This document shows, piece after piece, positions 24,124 through 32,732 of a DNA stretch of 43,690 bases (the stretch's first letter is position 1; each line of letters starts with the position of its first letter). The notes below the pieces were generated by a model. It did not search any database. It had not been told where the DNA came from and was given only the letters and a program-made list of their open reading frames with translations. The stretch is from Acidobacteriota bacterium. GTDB lineage: Bacteria > Acidobacteriota > Terriglobia > Bryobacterales > Bryobacteraceae. The position numbers were made by a program, and so were the translations under genes. The stretch is from positions 1 through 43,690 of the forward strand of contig SYLY01000134.1 in NCBI GenBank assembly GCA_005808475.1, in the 5' to 3' direction.

Positions 24124-25365
24124 TTGCCCCCTGGCATTCCAAGAATCCTGGCCGCGCTGCTGTTGGCCTCGCTCGCGGCCGCCGGCGATTTCAGTCTCGA
24201 GGACGCGGTCGCGCTCGCGCTCGCCAACAATCCCCGCGTCTCCATCGAGTCGTTGAACGCCGCCGCCGCGGACGAGGCCGTCACGGCCGCCCGTTCCGCT
24301 TTCTTTCCGAACTTCACCATCGCCGCGTCGGCCGCTGGCGCCAACGGTTCCACTCGCGACCCGAGGCTCGCCGCCGGCGGCCTGAATAACCCGGTCATCC
24401 TGAACCGCATCGCTGTCGGCGGCATCGTCAACCAGTTGGTCACCGATCTCGGGCGTACTTCGAATCTCGTCGACGGCGCGCGGCTGCGAGCCCGCTCGGC
24501 CCTTGAATCGGGACGGGCGTCGCGCGGCCAGATCGTGTTGGCGGTGCATCGAGCGTATTTCGCCGCGCTACGCGCCGGCGAGTTGTATCTCGCGGCGGAG
24601 CGCGCCGTCGACGAACGGCTGCGGGCGCTCGACCGCCTGCCCGCCGGCTCGCTCGAATCCCGCTTCGCCGCCATGGCCGCGACCGAAGCCCGGCTCGCCC
24701 TCGTCTCCGCCGGCACGGACCGCCAAGCCTCCCGCGCGGACTTGGCTCTCGTCCTCGGTCTGCGCGAACCCGGCGACTGGACGCTGGCCGATCCGCCTGG
24801 CGCCACCGAGGCCCCGCCCGGCTCAGCCACCGCCATTGCCGACGCCTTGCGCTCCCGCCCGGAGACCGCCGCGCTGCGCCTGGAGCGCGATGCCGCCGCA
24901 CGGCTCGCCGCCGCCGACCGTAAGCTCTCGCTTCCCACCGTGAACGCGCTGGTGAACAGCGGTGTCGCACCCATCCACGATGACCGCATGGCCCAAACCT
25001 ACTCCGCCGCCGGGCTGGTCGTCACCATCCCGATCTTCAACGGCCGCGCCTTCGATTCGCGGCGCCGGGACTCCGAACTCCGCGTTCGCATGGCGGACCA
25101 GCAGCTGCGCGAGCTGGAGAACGCCATCGCTCGCGAAGTATCCGTGTCCAACGACGCGCTCACCGCCGCGTGGGAGCGGCTCCGCCTCGCCGCACGGATG
25201 CACGCCGAAGCCGCCGAAACCGTCCGCATGGCGAAAGGCAATCCGGGCGCGCTCGCCACGGCCAGAGCCAACGAGCTACGGGCCGAGACCATCGCGATCT
25301 CGGCCCGCTACGACTACCTGCTCCAAAAATCGAACGCCGCGTTCCAGGCCGGCCGCCTGAAATAG
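24124..25365 (+). CDS. TolC family outer-membrane channel protein
   Basis: This 413-residue protein has a signal peptide (IPRILAALLLASLAAAG). It shows the TolC hallmark start of the first repeat, FSLEDAVALALANNPRV, followed by long amphipathic helices with AAADEAVTAARSAFFPNFTI. The second repeat holds VNALVNSGVAP and the LRELENAIAREV helix. TolC-like proteins form trimeric outer-membrane tunnels for type I secretion or efflux. No inner-membrane pump or adaptor gene lies beside it, so partners must be encoded elsewhere. The start is TTG 24124, with GAGGAG immediately in front, closer than usual. No better in-frame start would keep the signal peptide. Confidence 0.85.
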   Translation: MPPGIPRILAALLLASLAAAGDFSLEDAVALALANNPRVSIESLNAAAADEAVTAARSAFFPNFTIAASAAGANGSTRDPRLAAGGLNNPVILNRIAVGGIVNQLVTDLGRTSNLVDGARLRARSALESGRASRGQIVLAVHRAYFAALRAGELYLAAERAVDERLRALDRLPAGSLESRFAAMAATEARLALVSAGTDRQASRADLALVLGLREPGDWTLADPPGATEAPPGSATAIADALRSRPETAALRLERDAAARLAAADRKLSLPTVNALVNSGVAPIHDDRMAQTYSAAGLVVTIPIFNGRAFDSRRRDSELRVRMADQQLRELENAIAREVSVSNDALTAAWERLRLAARMHAEAAETVRMAKGNPGALATARANELRAETIAISARYDYLLQKSNAAFQAGRLK

Positions 25366-25369
25366 ACGC

Positions 25370-26173
25370 CTATTCGACCACGATCTTCCCGCGCATCGAC
25401 GGATGGATCGAGCAGTGGAAGTTGAACTCGCCGCGGGCGTCGAACCTCAGCGTGATCGTCTTCCCCGCCAGCATCCGGCCGGTGTCGCCGCCGTTCACCG
25501 CGTCGTCGGTGACCGTGTGCTCCACCTCGTCCGAGTTGTGGATGGTGACAAAGGATCCCGCTTTTACCCGCAATTCGCCGGGGATGTACTTGTAGTTGTG
25601 GATCACGCTATCGGTGACCGGTCCTTCACCGCCGTTGTTGAACCGCAGGTTCGACCGGAAGACCCAATCCACCGCCTGGTTGGACGCCTTGTGGCAGATC
25701 GCGCACCCGGCTGACGCGCTCGGCGCGGTCTGGTAAGTGCCATTAGGGCGGTAGGCGACGTATTCCCATTCTCCGGTGCGGTTCGGCCCGTACTCCTCGC
25801 CGAAACCGCGCTCCTTGCGCATCACGAACAGCGTCGGCGTCGCGGCCGGGTTCTTCTGGTAGCGGCCCCGGCCGTCGAGGACCGGATTCCCCTGCGCGTC
25901 CTGAAGCGACGCCCAGGTTTCCATGACGAAGACCGATCCATAGGGGTAGTTGAACTGGGTGTCCGCTGTCGCCGAATTGGCGAGATCGTTCGCGTAGATC
26001 GTACGGACCTGTTTGTTGTCCTGCCGGTCATACACGTACCAGACCTTGAACTTGTTCATGTAGTCTTCGGGGAATCCCACGCGGTCGACCGTGGGCGCCG
26101 GCGGAGCCTGGGTGAATCCGATGACGGAGAAGACGCCGAGAACGGCGAATGAGAGGGCTGCGAGTTTTCTCAT
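25370..26173 (-). CDS. Cytochrome P460 domain fused to a cupredoxin domain
   Basis: This 267-residue exported protein has a signal peptide (MRKLAALSFAVLGVFSVIGF). A cytochrome P460-like domain spans about residues 28-180, with a single haem c motif CAICH (C157-H161) and the usual DWVF after it. A type 1 copper domain follows (about 185-267) with ligands H219, C254, H257 and M260 (HCSIHPSM). It would pass electrons in the periplasm. P460 enzymes oxidise hydroxylamine or nitric oxide, or are of unknown function in non-nitrifiers. ATG 26173 is preferred over GTG 26179 because GTAGGGTG lies at good spacing. No neighbouring nitrogen gene supports a nitrogen role. Confidence 0.85.
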   Translation of the reverse strand: MRKLAALSFAVLGVFSVIGFTQAPPAPTVDRVGFPEDYMNKFKVWYVYDRQDNKQVRTIYANDLANSATADTQFNYPYGSVFVMETWASLQDAQGNPVLDGRGRYQKNPAATPTLFVMRKERGFGEEYGPNRTGEWEYVAYRPNGTYQTAPSASAGCAICHKASNQAVDWVFRSNLRFNNGGEGPVTDSVIHNYKYIPGELRVKAGSFVTIHNSDEVEHTVTDDAVNGGDTGRMLAGKTITLRFDARGEFNFHCSIHPSMRGKIVVE

Positions 26174-26221
26174 GATCACCCTACGCTAGCACTGGGCTGG
26201 CGTATTCACCATCGACGCGCC

Positions 26222-26281
26222 ATGAATTCATCTGACGGCGTAAGATTATGAAAATAATATGTTTATTTCCATCCGTCAGAT
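26222..26281. repeat. AT-rich patch with a 10-base palindrome and a 9-base inverted repeat
   Basis: In a GC-rich region, this stretch holds the perfect palindrome ATGAATTCAT (26222-26231). It also holds an inverted repeat, ATCTGACGG (26230-26238) with CCGTCAGAT (26273-26281), enclosing 34 mostly A/T bases. It covers the last six codons and stop of the winged-helix/propeller gene and the region upstream of the P460-cupredoxin gene. It may be a regulatory site for the latter or a hairpin at the operon end. Confidence 0.5.
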
Positions 26282-28272
26282 ACGAAAAGTTCGCTCAGGC
26301 CGCGCCGGTACGAGAATACCCAGTGGCGGGCGTCGCGCGCCGGAACGATTCGCGTCACCGCGTTGACCCCGTACCGGTCCGCCGGACCGATCTTGGCGAA
26401 CGGAACCGTCTTGCCCGTCCTCGGATCCAGCCACGACACCGTCGCCGGCACTTGCGTGTAGTCCCGTGTGTGCTGCACCAGCAGACCTCGATCCGTCCAC
26501 AGCAGCGGCGCCAGAGGCTCGTCCGTGGCGATCGCCCGCCCACCCGGAAACAACCGCAGCCGCCCCGTCGCGTCCAAGGCCGCCACCTCGCGGCCGTCCG
26601 GCGACACCGCCGCGTTGCGGACCATCCCCGGTGGCGAGAGCGCTTCGAACCCGCCGGTCTCCGCATCGACCCGGTACAACCGCAGTGGCTCGCCACCCTC
26701 GTTTGCGAGAGCCAGCAAGTGCCTGCCATCGGGGTAGTACCGAGCCCACTGATAGGTTAGACCTGACCGGGGCAACTCGCGCGGCTTTCCCGGCCCGACC
26801 GGCAGCAGCCGCAGCACCGTCCGGTCCTTGTCGTCGAGCGTCAAAGCCCAATCTTCGCTAGCGGTTAGCGCCATCGCGCTGCCCGCCCCGACGCGCATCG
26901 TCGAGCCGTCGGACCGCTTGTGAACGAACGTAATCGATTGACCCGCGACTCCGTCGCCGTTCTCCTCGAACAGCACCAGCGACCCGTCCCTCGAAACATC
27001 CTTGACCGACGACCAGTCGAGCCACGACAGCGGCTCCGGCTCCGCCATGTCCAACCCGCCCGCCGCCATCAGCAGCCGTGTCGAACCCCGGCTGACCAGC
27101 ACTCGACCCGTCTTCGAGATATCGTGGATCGCCAGATTGCCTGGCGCCTGCGCCACCATGCGCGGCTTGCCGCCCGAGGGCGGAACCGCCCACACCGCTC
27201 GCAGCGATCCCGCCGCCGCGGCCGTGAACCAGATCTCGCCGTTCGGGTGCCAAGCCATGCCGGCGACACTGGTCCACTCTCCTCCGGCCGTTCGACCTTT
27301 GCCCGCCAGGTCCACCACTTCCACCGATCCCGCCTCGTCGTGCCGGACCGGGTGGTGGATGAACGCGATCCGGCCGCCCGCCGGATCGAACTTCACGTTG
27401 GTCAGGTATCCGGCCGTCTGGAACAGCACCTTCCCCGGCGGGAACTCGAGCTGGCACGATCCCTGGACCGCCCGCGCCACCGCGAACCGCGCCCCGTCCG
27501 GCGCCCAGTCCGCCGAGAATACCGACCGTTCCGCTTCGACCGCGCCGCCGCCGTTTAGCGGCATCCTCCATAGTGTGCCGCCGGCCAGCGGCGTGAGTCC
27601 GCTATACCGCAGCAGCGCCATTTCGCCCCGCGACGACACCGATATCAGGATCCCATCCGCTCCCGCGATCCGCCGCGACTCGGGCGTGAAGCGGTTGCCG
27701 GCGAACACCGCCCGTTCGGAGCCGGTTTGGCCCGTGTAGAGCATAGTCTCGCCGTCTGGCGCGAACCGCGCCGACCACACCTGCATGTCGCGGAACGACA
27801 CCGGTTGGAACCGAGCCCCGGGCGGACCCTGCCGCATCAGCAGCCATGCGATGCAGCACAGCGATGCCGCCAGTGCCAGTCCGAGCGGCCAATGGTGGTT
27901 GCCGGGGCGTGCTTCGGGCGGAGCCGCCAGAACAACCCTCGTGCGCGGACCCTCCACCGTCGCGATGAAGCGGTAGCCCGTGCGCGGGATGGTCTCGACA
28001 TAGCGGGGCTCGTCCGCTGAATCGCTCAACGCGTCCCGCAGCCGCTTGGCGGCGGTGTTGAGGCCGGCTTCGAAGTCGAGAAACGGATCCTCCGGCCACA
28101 GCTTCTGCCGCAGGTCGTCGCGCGGGACCACCTCGCCGGGACGCTCGAGCAGCGCGGCCAGCATCTGAAGCGGCTTGGTTTGCAGCTTGATGCGCGTGCC
28201 GTGCTTGCGGAGCTCCCCGTTCGCCGAGTCGAACTCGTAGGGGCCGAAGCGGACCTTATCCCTCGTCACCAT
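26263..28272 (-). CDS. Winged-helix DNA-binding domain, membrane segment and TolB/WD40-like propeller
   Basis: This 669-residue protein has an OmpR/PhoB-type winged helix at its N-terminus (residues 5-102: FGPYEFDSANGELRKHG, LLERPGEVVPRDDL, YVETIPRTGYRFIA). One membrane helix follows (about 128-146, PLGLALAASLCCIAWLLM). The rest is a long periplasmic beta-propeller with repeated PDG blocks (FAPDGETMLY, YPDGRHLLALAN, VSPDGREVAAL). The layout is that of CadC/ToxR-like one-component regulators and is very common in acidobacteria. It starts 17 bases inside the preceding nucleotidylyltransferase gene and is the last gene of the hopanoid operon. It could regulate that operon; its DNA target is unknown. 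Confidence 0.88.
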   Translation of the reverse strand: MVTRDKVRFGPYEFDSANGELRKHGTRIKLQTKPLQMLAALLERPGEVVPRDDLRQKLWPEDPFLDFEAGLNTAAKRLRDALSDSADEPRYVETIPRTGYRFIATVEGPRTRVVLAAPPEARPGNHHWPLGLALAASLCCIAWLLMRQGPPGARFQPVSFRDMQVWSARFAPDGETMLYTGQTGSERAVFAGNRFTPESRRIAGADGILISVSSRGEMALLRYSGLTPLAGGTLWRMPLNGGGAVEAERSVFSADWAPDGARFAVARAVQGSCQLEFPPGKVLFQTAGYLTNVKFDPAGGRIAFIHHPVRHDEAGSVEVVDLAGKGRTAGGEWTSVAGMAWHPNGEIWFTAAAAGSLRAVWAVPPSGGKPRMVAQAPGNLAIHDISKTGRVLVSRGSTRLLMAAGGLDMAEPEPLSWLDWSSVKDVSRDGSLVLFEENGDGVAGQSITFVHKRSDGSTMRVGAGSAMALTASEDWALTLDDKDRTVLRLLPVGPGKPRELPRSGLTYQWARYYPDGRHLLALANEGGEPLRLYRVDAETGGFEALSPPGMVRNAAVSPDGREVAALDATGRLRLFPGGRAIATDEPLAPLLWTDRGLLVQHTRDYTQVPATVSWLDPRTGKTVPFAKIGPADRYGVNAVTRIVPARDARHWVFSYRRGLSELFVSDGWK

Positions 28273-28858
28273 AGTAGACCGCTACCTTCGAGATTATCGC
28301 TTCCGGGACCAGTTCGTGCCAAGGGCTCCGCCTTGCGATACGTTCCCTGACTTCAGTCGCCGACACGTCGTCCCATCCGGAGGGCATCGCCAGCGGCCGC
28401 ACGCGATGCGCCAACGCGGGCGGCGGCGCGAACTCGCCCTGTCGCGAAGCGGTCAGCAATCCGAACTCGCGGAGTTGCTCCTCGATCGGCTCGGCGTCGT
28501 AGCGCCAGCCCGCGATCCTTTCCGCTGCGTCCCGTCCGCAGAGCAGCCAGATCTCCGCGTCCGGCCATTCGCGGCGCGCCTCGCGAGCCATTTCGACGAA
28601 CAGCCCGCCTTCCGAGATCGCCACGCCGAATCGCGGTTGCCCCGCGGCCGAGTTCCGGACCAGTTCGATCCGGCGCTCGAGCGGAACGCCGTGGTACGAC
28701 TTGTGCGGGAAGGCGCGCGGCATGAGGAACACCACCGCGTCCACGGCGGCCAACGCCGCCTCCGCCAGCGCCATGTGCGCCCGCGTGACAGGATGGAAGC
28801 TGCCGGGGAACAGCGCAATCGAAGCCGGCTCCGCGGCGGGGCGGATCAGGACTTCCAC
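28256..28858 (-). CDS. NadD/CoaD-like nucleotidylyltransferase
   Basis: The 200-residue product has the cytidylyltransferase-like fold. It has N-terminal ALFPGSFHPVTRAHMALAE, matching the G(S/T)FxPxHxGH region although the first His position is Thr (TRAH). It also has VVFLMPRAFPHKSY, and the late VSATEVRERI matching the ISSTxIR motif. The family transfers AMP or CMP onto nicotinate mononucleotide, phosphopantetheine or other phosphates. The changed HxGH motif makes the classical NadD role uncertain. GTG 28858 overlaps the hpnD-like stop by 13 bases, so it is part of the hopanoid operon. Whether it contributes to hopanoid head-group or cofactor chemistry is unknown. Confidence 0.72.
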   Translation of the reverse strand: MEVLIRPAAEPASIALFPGSFHPVTRAHMALAEAALAAVDAVVFLMPRAFPHKSYHGVPLERRIELVRNSAAGQPRFGVAISEGGLFVEMAREARREWPDAEIWLLCGRDAAERIAGWRYDAEPIEEQLREFGLLTASRQGEFAPPPALAHRVRPLAMPSGWDDVSATEVRERIARRSPWHELVPEAIISKVAVYYGDEG

Positions 28859-29688
28859 AACACCGACCGTATCACGATCCCCGATTTCACCAGTCCCGGC
28901 ACGCGCACGCGCCGCCGCAACACGTCGAAGCCACTCGCCGCGATCCGGTCGAGCAGCCGCGAGTAGATCTCGATCAGCGCCCAGAGCGACGCCCGGCACG
29001 AGCGGTCCACCATATCCAGCAGCGGCCGCGATTCGTCGTAGTAACGCCGTGCGCGCTCCGCCTGGAATCGCATCATCTCGCGGAACCGCGGCGATTCGGC
29101 GCCGGACGCAAAGCCGGCCGGATCCACCGCGAACGCGCGCAGTTCCTCGGCGGGCAGATAGACCCGGCCGTTCTCGGCGTCCTCCCGTACGTCGCGCAGG
29201 ATGTTGGTGAGCTGGAACGCAATCCCGCACTTTTCCGCCAGTTCCAGAGCTTCGGGCTCGCGCGTTCCGAACACATGGACCAGCGACAGCCCCGGGATCG
29301 ACGCCACCTGGTAGCAGTAGCGCCGCAACTCGTCGAACGTCTCGATTCGCGACCGGCGGAGGTCCGACATCACGCCGTCGATATGGTCCTCGAAATAGTG
29401 CGCGGGGATCCGGTACCGGCGGACCGTGTCGGCGAACGCGGGCCACAGCGGATCTGGCGGCATTTGTCCGGCGAGCGCCGCGCGCAGATCGCCGCGCCAG
29501 GCGTGCAGCGGAGCTTCGGTGGCGCCCGGTTCGTCGCTCAGATCGTCGCAACGCCGCATGAACGCGTAGATCGCGCAGATGCTGTCGCGCCGTTGCGCGT
29601 CCAGCAGCACGAACGCATAGTAGAAATTCTTCGCCCGCGCGCGAGTGATCGCGCGGCAGTGGCCATACGACTCGGCGAGGCTCGTCAC
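28846..29688 (-). CDS. hpnD: Squalene/phytoene synthase family protein, HpnD-type
   Basis: This 280-residue prenyl synthase has both aspartate-rich motifs: YAFMRRCDDLSDE and the second FQLTNILRDVREDAENGRVYLP region. The second motif and overall length fit HpnD, which with HpnC turns two farnesyl diphosphates into hydroxysqualene via presqualene diphosphate. HpnE then reduces this to squalene. The GTG start at 29688 overlaps the hpnC-like stop by 4 bases. No hpnE is present in the cluster as seen. Assignment to HpnD rather than phytoene synthase rests on its place beside hpnC and shc. Confidence 0.85.
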   Translation of the reverse strand: MTSLAESYGHCRAITRARAKNFYYAFVLLDAQRRDSICAIYAFMRRCDDLSDEPGATEAPLHAWRGDLRAALAGQMPPDPLWPAFADTVRRYRIPAHYFEDHIDGVMSDLRRSRIETFDELRRYCYQVASIPGLSLVHVFGTREPEALELAEKCGIAFQLTNILRDVREDAENGRVYLPAEELRAFAVDPAGFASGAESPRFREMMRFQAERARRYYDESRPLLDMVDRSCRASLWALIEIYSRLLDRIAASGFDVLRRRVRVPGLVKSGIVIRSVLWKS

Positions 29689-30557
29689 GCGGCGGCGGGA
29701 AGAGCCCAGCGAACCAGCGCGCCCACCAGCAGGGTGACGCGCTCCACGCGGCCGATCTTCGGGCGGCCCGACAGCACGTCGCAGCCGCGCTCCTCGATCT
29801 TCTCGAGTATTTTCAATCCGCCGCGGCTGAACAGCTCGAGATCGAGCGACAAGCGGCGGTCCACCATGCGGGCCAACGGCAGCCCGCGCAGAAACAAGTC
29901 GCGCGCCACCTCCACGCTTTCCTTCATCGCGTCGCGGAACGCCGGCGAATAGCGGCGCGCCTCCACGTCCTGGAACGAACACCTGTGCTTGCTCAGAACC
30001 TCGAGCGGCAGATAGATGCGGTCCTTGCCGAGGTCCACCGAAACGTCCTGCCAGAAGTTGGCCAGTTGCAAAGCGGTGCAGGTGGAATCGGAAAGCCGCT
30101 GCCGTTCGGCGTCTCGGTAGCCGCACAGATACAACACCAGCCGCCCCACCGGATTGGCCGAATAGCGGCAGTATTCGAACAGCGCTTCCCAGGTTTGATA
30201 GCGAGTTATCGTTTGATCCTGTTCGAACGCCGCGATCAGATCCAGAAACGGCTCCGGCGGCAGATCGTGTTTGCGCGACGTTTCCTCGAGCGCGACGAAG
30301 ACCGGATGGTCCGCCTGTCCTCGATACATGCGCAGCGTCTGCTCGCGCCACCAGGCGAGCAGGCGCAGGCTCTCCGCCGTGTCGCCGATCTCGTCTCCCA
30401 GGTCGTCGGCCCAGCGGCAGAACGAGTAGACGTTGTAGAAGTCCTGATGCAGCCGCTTGGGCAGCAGAAAGCTGACCACGTGGAAATTCTCGTAGTGATT
30501 GGTCGCGAGCCATCGCGTGTAGGCGAGCGATTCGTCCTTGGCCCAGGCGCGGTTCAT
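29685..30557 (-). CDS. hpnC: Squalene synthase subunit, HpnC-type
   Basis: This 290-residue squalene/phytoene synthase family member starts like HpnC: LATNHYENFHVVSFLLPKRL, then YSFCRWADDLGDEIGD. The second motif is ALQLANFWQDVSVDLGKDRIYLP. HpnC converts presqualene diphosphate to hydroxysqualene. ATG 30557 leaves a normal short lead before the first helix. AAGGAG lies about 15 bases upstream, so GTG 30593, five bases after the preceding stop, remains possible. The gene sits between a dehydrogenase and hpnD on the same strand. Confidence 0.87.
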   Translation of the reverse strand: MNRAWAKDESLAYTRWLATNHYENFHVVSFLLPKRLHQDFYNVYSFCRWADDLGDEIGDTAESLRLLAWWREQTLRMYRGQADHPVFVALEETSRKHDLPPEPFLDLIAAFEQDQTITRYQTWEALFEYCRYSANPVGRLVLYLCGYRDAERQRLSDSTCTALQLANFWQDVSVDLGKDRIYLPLEVLSKHRCSFQDVEARRYSPAFRDAMKESVEVARDLFLRGLPLARMVDRRLSLDLELFSRGGLKILEKIEERGCDVLSGRPKIGRVERVTLLVGALVRWALPAAA

Positions 30558-30598
30558 TTCCGCGCTGGCCACGAACTCCTTCGGGTGAAGCACGAGAC

Positions 30599-31627
30599 CT
30601 AGGGAATGATCGCCGTCTTCATGTGGCCGTTGTGGCTCATGAGATAGCGCATCACTTCCAACAGGTTGGTGAGCGGCTCCACGCGATTGACGAAATCGCC
30701 CGACGTGATCTCGCCGCGCGCCACCGCCTCGAGCGCCTTGCGCATGTGGTTCGGCGTGTGGTGGAAGCTCGCCTTGCAGGTGATCTCGGAGTAGTGAAGC
30801 AGGTTGGTGTCGAGCGCGACGCGGCTCTCGTTCGGACATCCGCCGAAGAAGTTGACCGTGCCGCCGCGGCGAACCATGCGGACGGCCTGCTCCCAGGTTT
30901 CCGGAATACCGACGGCCTCGATCGCGACGTCGGCGCCGTAGCCACCGGTCAATTCGCGCACCTGATGGACCACATCGGCGCCGTGGGCGCTGATCAGAAC
31001 GGCGTCGGCTCCCATCCGCGCGGCGCGGTCCACTTGCGTCTTGCGGCGGCCGACGGCGATGACGCGCGCGCCCAGTACATTCGCCAGCCGCACGAACATC
31101 AGTCCGATGGGACCCAGTCCGATCACCACGGCCGTTTGTCCAGCCTTCAGATGCGTCTCCTCGAGTCCGCGCATCACGCACGCCAGCGGTTCGCTGAGAG
31201 CGGCGTCCTGATAGCTCACCTGATCGGGGATTGCGTAGCTGTTCTTCTCGACGATGCGCGCCGGGATTCGCATGTACTCGGCGTAGGCGCCGTTGTTGAA
31301 CAGAAGGTCCTCGCACAGATTCTCGTTGCCGCGCTTGCAGTAGAAACACTGATTGCAGGGCGCCGAGTTCGCCGCCATGATCCGCTGGCCCGGTCTGAAC
31401 CGCGTGACTTCGTCGCCCACGGCGATCACGTCACCAGCCAACTCGTGTCCGAACAGGGCGGGCGGCACGATCATGCGCGCGTGGTAGCCGCGCCGGAACA
31501 CCTTGACGTCAGTGCCGCAAGTCAAGGCCGCCCGAATGCGAACCAGGACGTCCCCAGGGCCAATCGAGGGAACGGCGACAGGCTCGACCTTCAGGTTTTC
31601 CTTGCCGTACAACACGGCCGCCATCAT
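30599..31627 (-). CDS. Zinc-dependent medium-chain dehydrogenase (A), hopanoid cluster
   Basis: This 342-residue MDR-family alcohol or polyol dehydrogenase has catalytic zinc ligands C37, H61 and E62 (TCGTDVK, LFGHELAG). Structural zinc cysteines are C91, C94, C97 and C105 (CNQCFYCKRGNENLC). The NAD(P) fold motif is VVIGLGPIGLMF. Sorbitol/threonine dehydrogenase-like relatives interconvert alcohols with ketones or aldehydes. ATG 31627 is chosen because family members start at this point; GTG 31639 is also in frame. It lies 13 bases after the second dehydrogenase gene and before hpnC. Position in a hopanoid operon suggests action on a hopanoid side chain, which is inference. Confidence 0.85.
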   Translation of the reverse strand: MMAAVLYGKENLKVEPVAVPSIGPGDVLVRIRAALTCGTDVKVFRRGYHARMIVPPALFGHELAGDVIAVGDEVTRFRPGQRIMAANSAPCNQCFYCKRGNENLCEDLLFNNGAYAEYMRIPARIVEKNSYAIPDQVSYQDAALSEPLACVMRGLEETHLKAGQTAVVIGLGPIGLMFVRLANVLGARVIAVGRRKTQVDRAARMGADAVLISAHGADVVHQVRELTGGYGADVAIEAVGIPETWEQAVRMVRRGGTVNFFGGCPNESRVALDTNLLHYSEITCKASFHHTPNHMRKALEAVARGEITSGDFVNRVEPLTNLLEVMRYLMSHNGHMKTAIIP

Positions 31628-31640
31628 CTGTTTTCTCACT

Positions 31641-32732
31641 CTATGACAACCTCTGGGGCTGAACAATTATTTTCAATGATTTGGCGTCCGGGTGCAAGGC
31701 GAGATCGATCCCTCTCCTCACATCGGGGAGGGCGACGCGGTGGGAAACGAGCTCTTCCACGGGGATCTCGCCGTTGAACACGAGCCGGGCGGACTCCGCC
31801 TGAAGATCGACGGAAGCGCTGTACGACCCGCATAACAGGCGTTCCCCCATACAGATGTCCTTGCCCGGCAGTTCGATGCGTTCCTTGCCGGAAGTCTGCG
31901 CGAACAGCATGATCCGGGCGCCGGGCCGCGTGGAGCGCACGGCCTCTTCCACCAACCCCGGCGCGGATGTAGCGGAAATCGCGACGTCGGCGCCGCGTCC
32001 TTCGGTGAGGTCCTGGCAGATCCGCGCGGCGTCGGCAACGCGCGGGTCGAACGCCTCCGCCGCGCCGAACCTGCGCGCCAAGTCCAGCCGCGCGCCGATC
32101 GTGTCGGTGGCGATCACGCGGCATCCCGCGCGCCGGGCGAGCATCGTGAAGATCAACCCGATCGGGCCCTGGCCCTGCACCAGCACGGTGTCCTCGGGAT
32201 CGAGGCGCAGTTGATGCACCGCCTTCACGCACGTATTGACCGGTTCCACGAAACTGGCCCGGTCATACGACACACCGTCCGGGATCTTCTCCACTCCGCG
32301 GCGCACGATCCAGTCCATCACCCGGACGTACTGCGCGAAGCCGCCGCCCGCCGGCTCGAATCCGGCCGTGATGCCGACTTTCTTGTAGACCTCGCACTGG
32401 GCGTAGAGCTTGCGGTGGCAGTAAAAACAGGACCCGCACGGGATGTGGTGGAAGGCGATGACGCGGTCGCCCGGTTGGTATTCGGTGACGCCTTCTCCCA
32501 CCGCGGCGACTTCGCCGGCGGTCTCGTGCCCGAACACGCGAGGCGCGGCCAACAGGTCGTACTCGATCTTCTTGAGATCGGTGTGGCAGATGCCGCAACT
32601 GTGAACGCGCACCAGCAACTCGCCAGGGCCGGGCGCCGGGACAGGGATCTCCTGAACGGAGACCGTTCGATTGCCGGTGTAGACGGCGGCCCGCATCGTG
32701 GTGGGCAGGGAACTAGAAACGGCAACCGGCAA
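31641..32732 (-). CDS. Zinc-dependent medium-chain dehydrogenase (B), hopanoid cluster
   Basis: This 363-residue MDR dehydrogenase has catalytic zinc residues C46 and H69 (CGICHTD, FGHETAG). Structural zinc cysteines are C99, C102, C105 and C113 (CGSCFYCHRKLYAQC). The nucleotide motif is VLVQGQGPIGLIF. The TTG start at 32732 has AGGAG seven bases upstream and overlaps the end of hpnG by 20 bases. ATG 32696 is an alternative without a ribosome site. It is related to, but clearly distinct from, dehydrogenase A, so this is not a very recent tandem duplication. It is directly downstream of the HpnG-like nucleosidase, whose product carries a ribosyl aldehyde/hemiacetal that such enzymes could reduce. 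Confidence 0.85.
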   Translation of the reverse strand: MPVAVSSSLPTTMRAAVYTGNRTVSVQEIPVPAPGPGELLVRVHSCGICHTDLKKIEYDLLAAPRVFGHETAGEVAAVGEGVTEYQPGDRVIAFHHIPCGSCFYCHRKLYAQCEVYKKVGITAGFEPAGGGFAQYVRVMDWIVRRGVEKIPDGVSYDRASFVEPVNTCVKAVHQLRLDPEDTVLVQGQGPIGLIFTMLARRAGCRVIATDTIGARLDLARRFGAAEAFDPRVADAARICQDLTEGRGADVAISATSAPGLVEEAVRSTRPGARIMLFAQTSGKERIELPGKDICMGERLLCGSYSASVDLQAESARLVFNGEIPVEELVSHRVALPDVRRGIDLALHPDAKSLKIIVQPQRLS

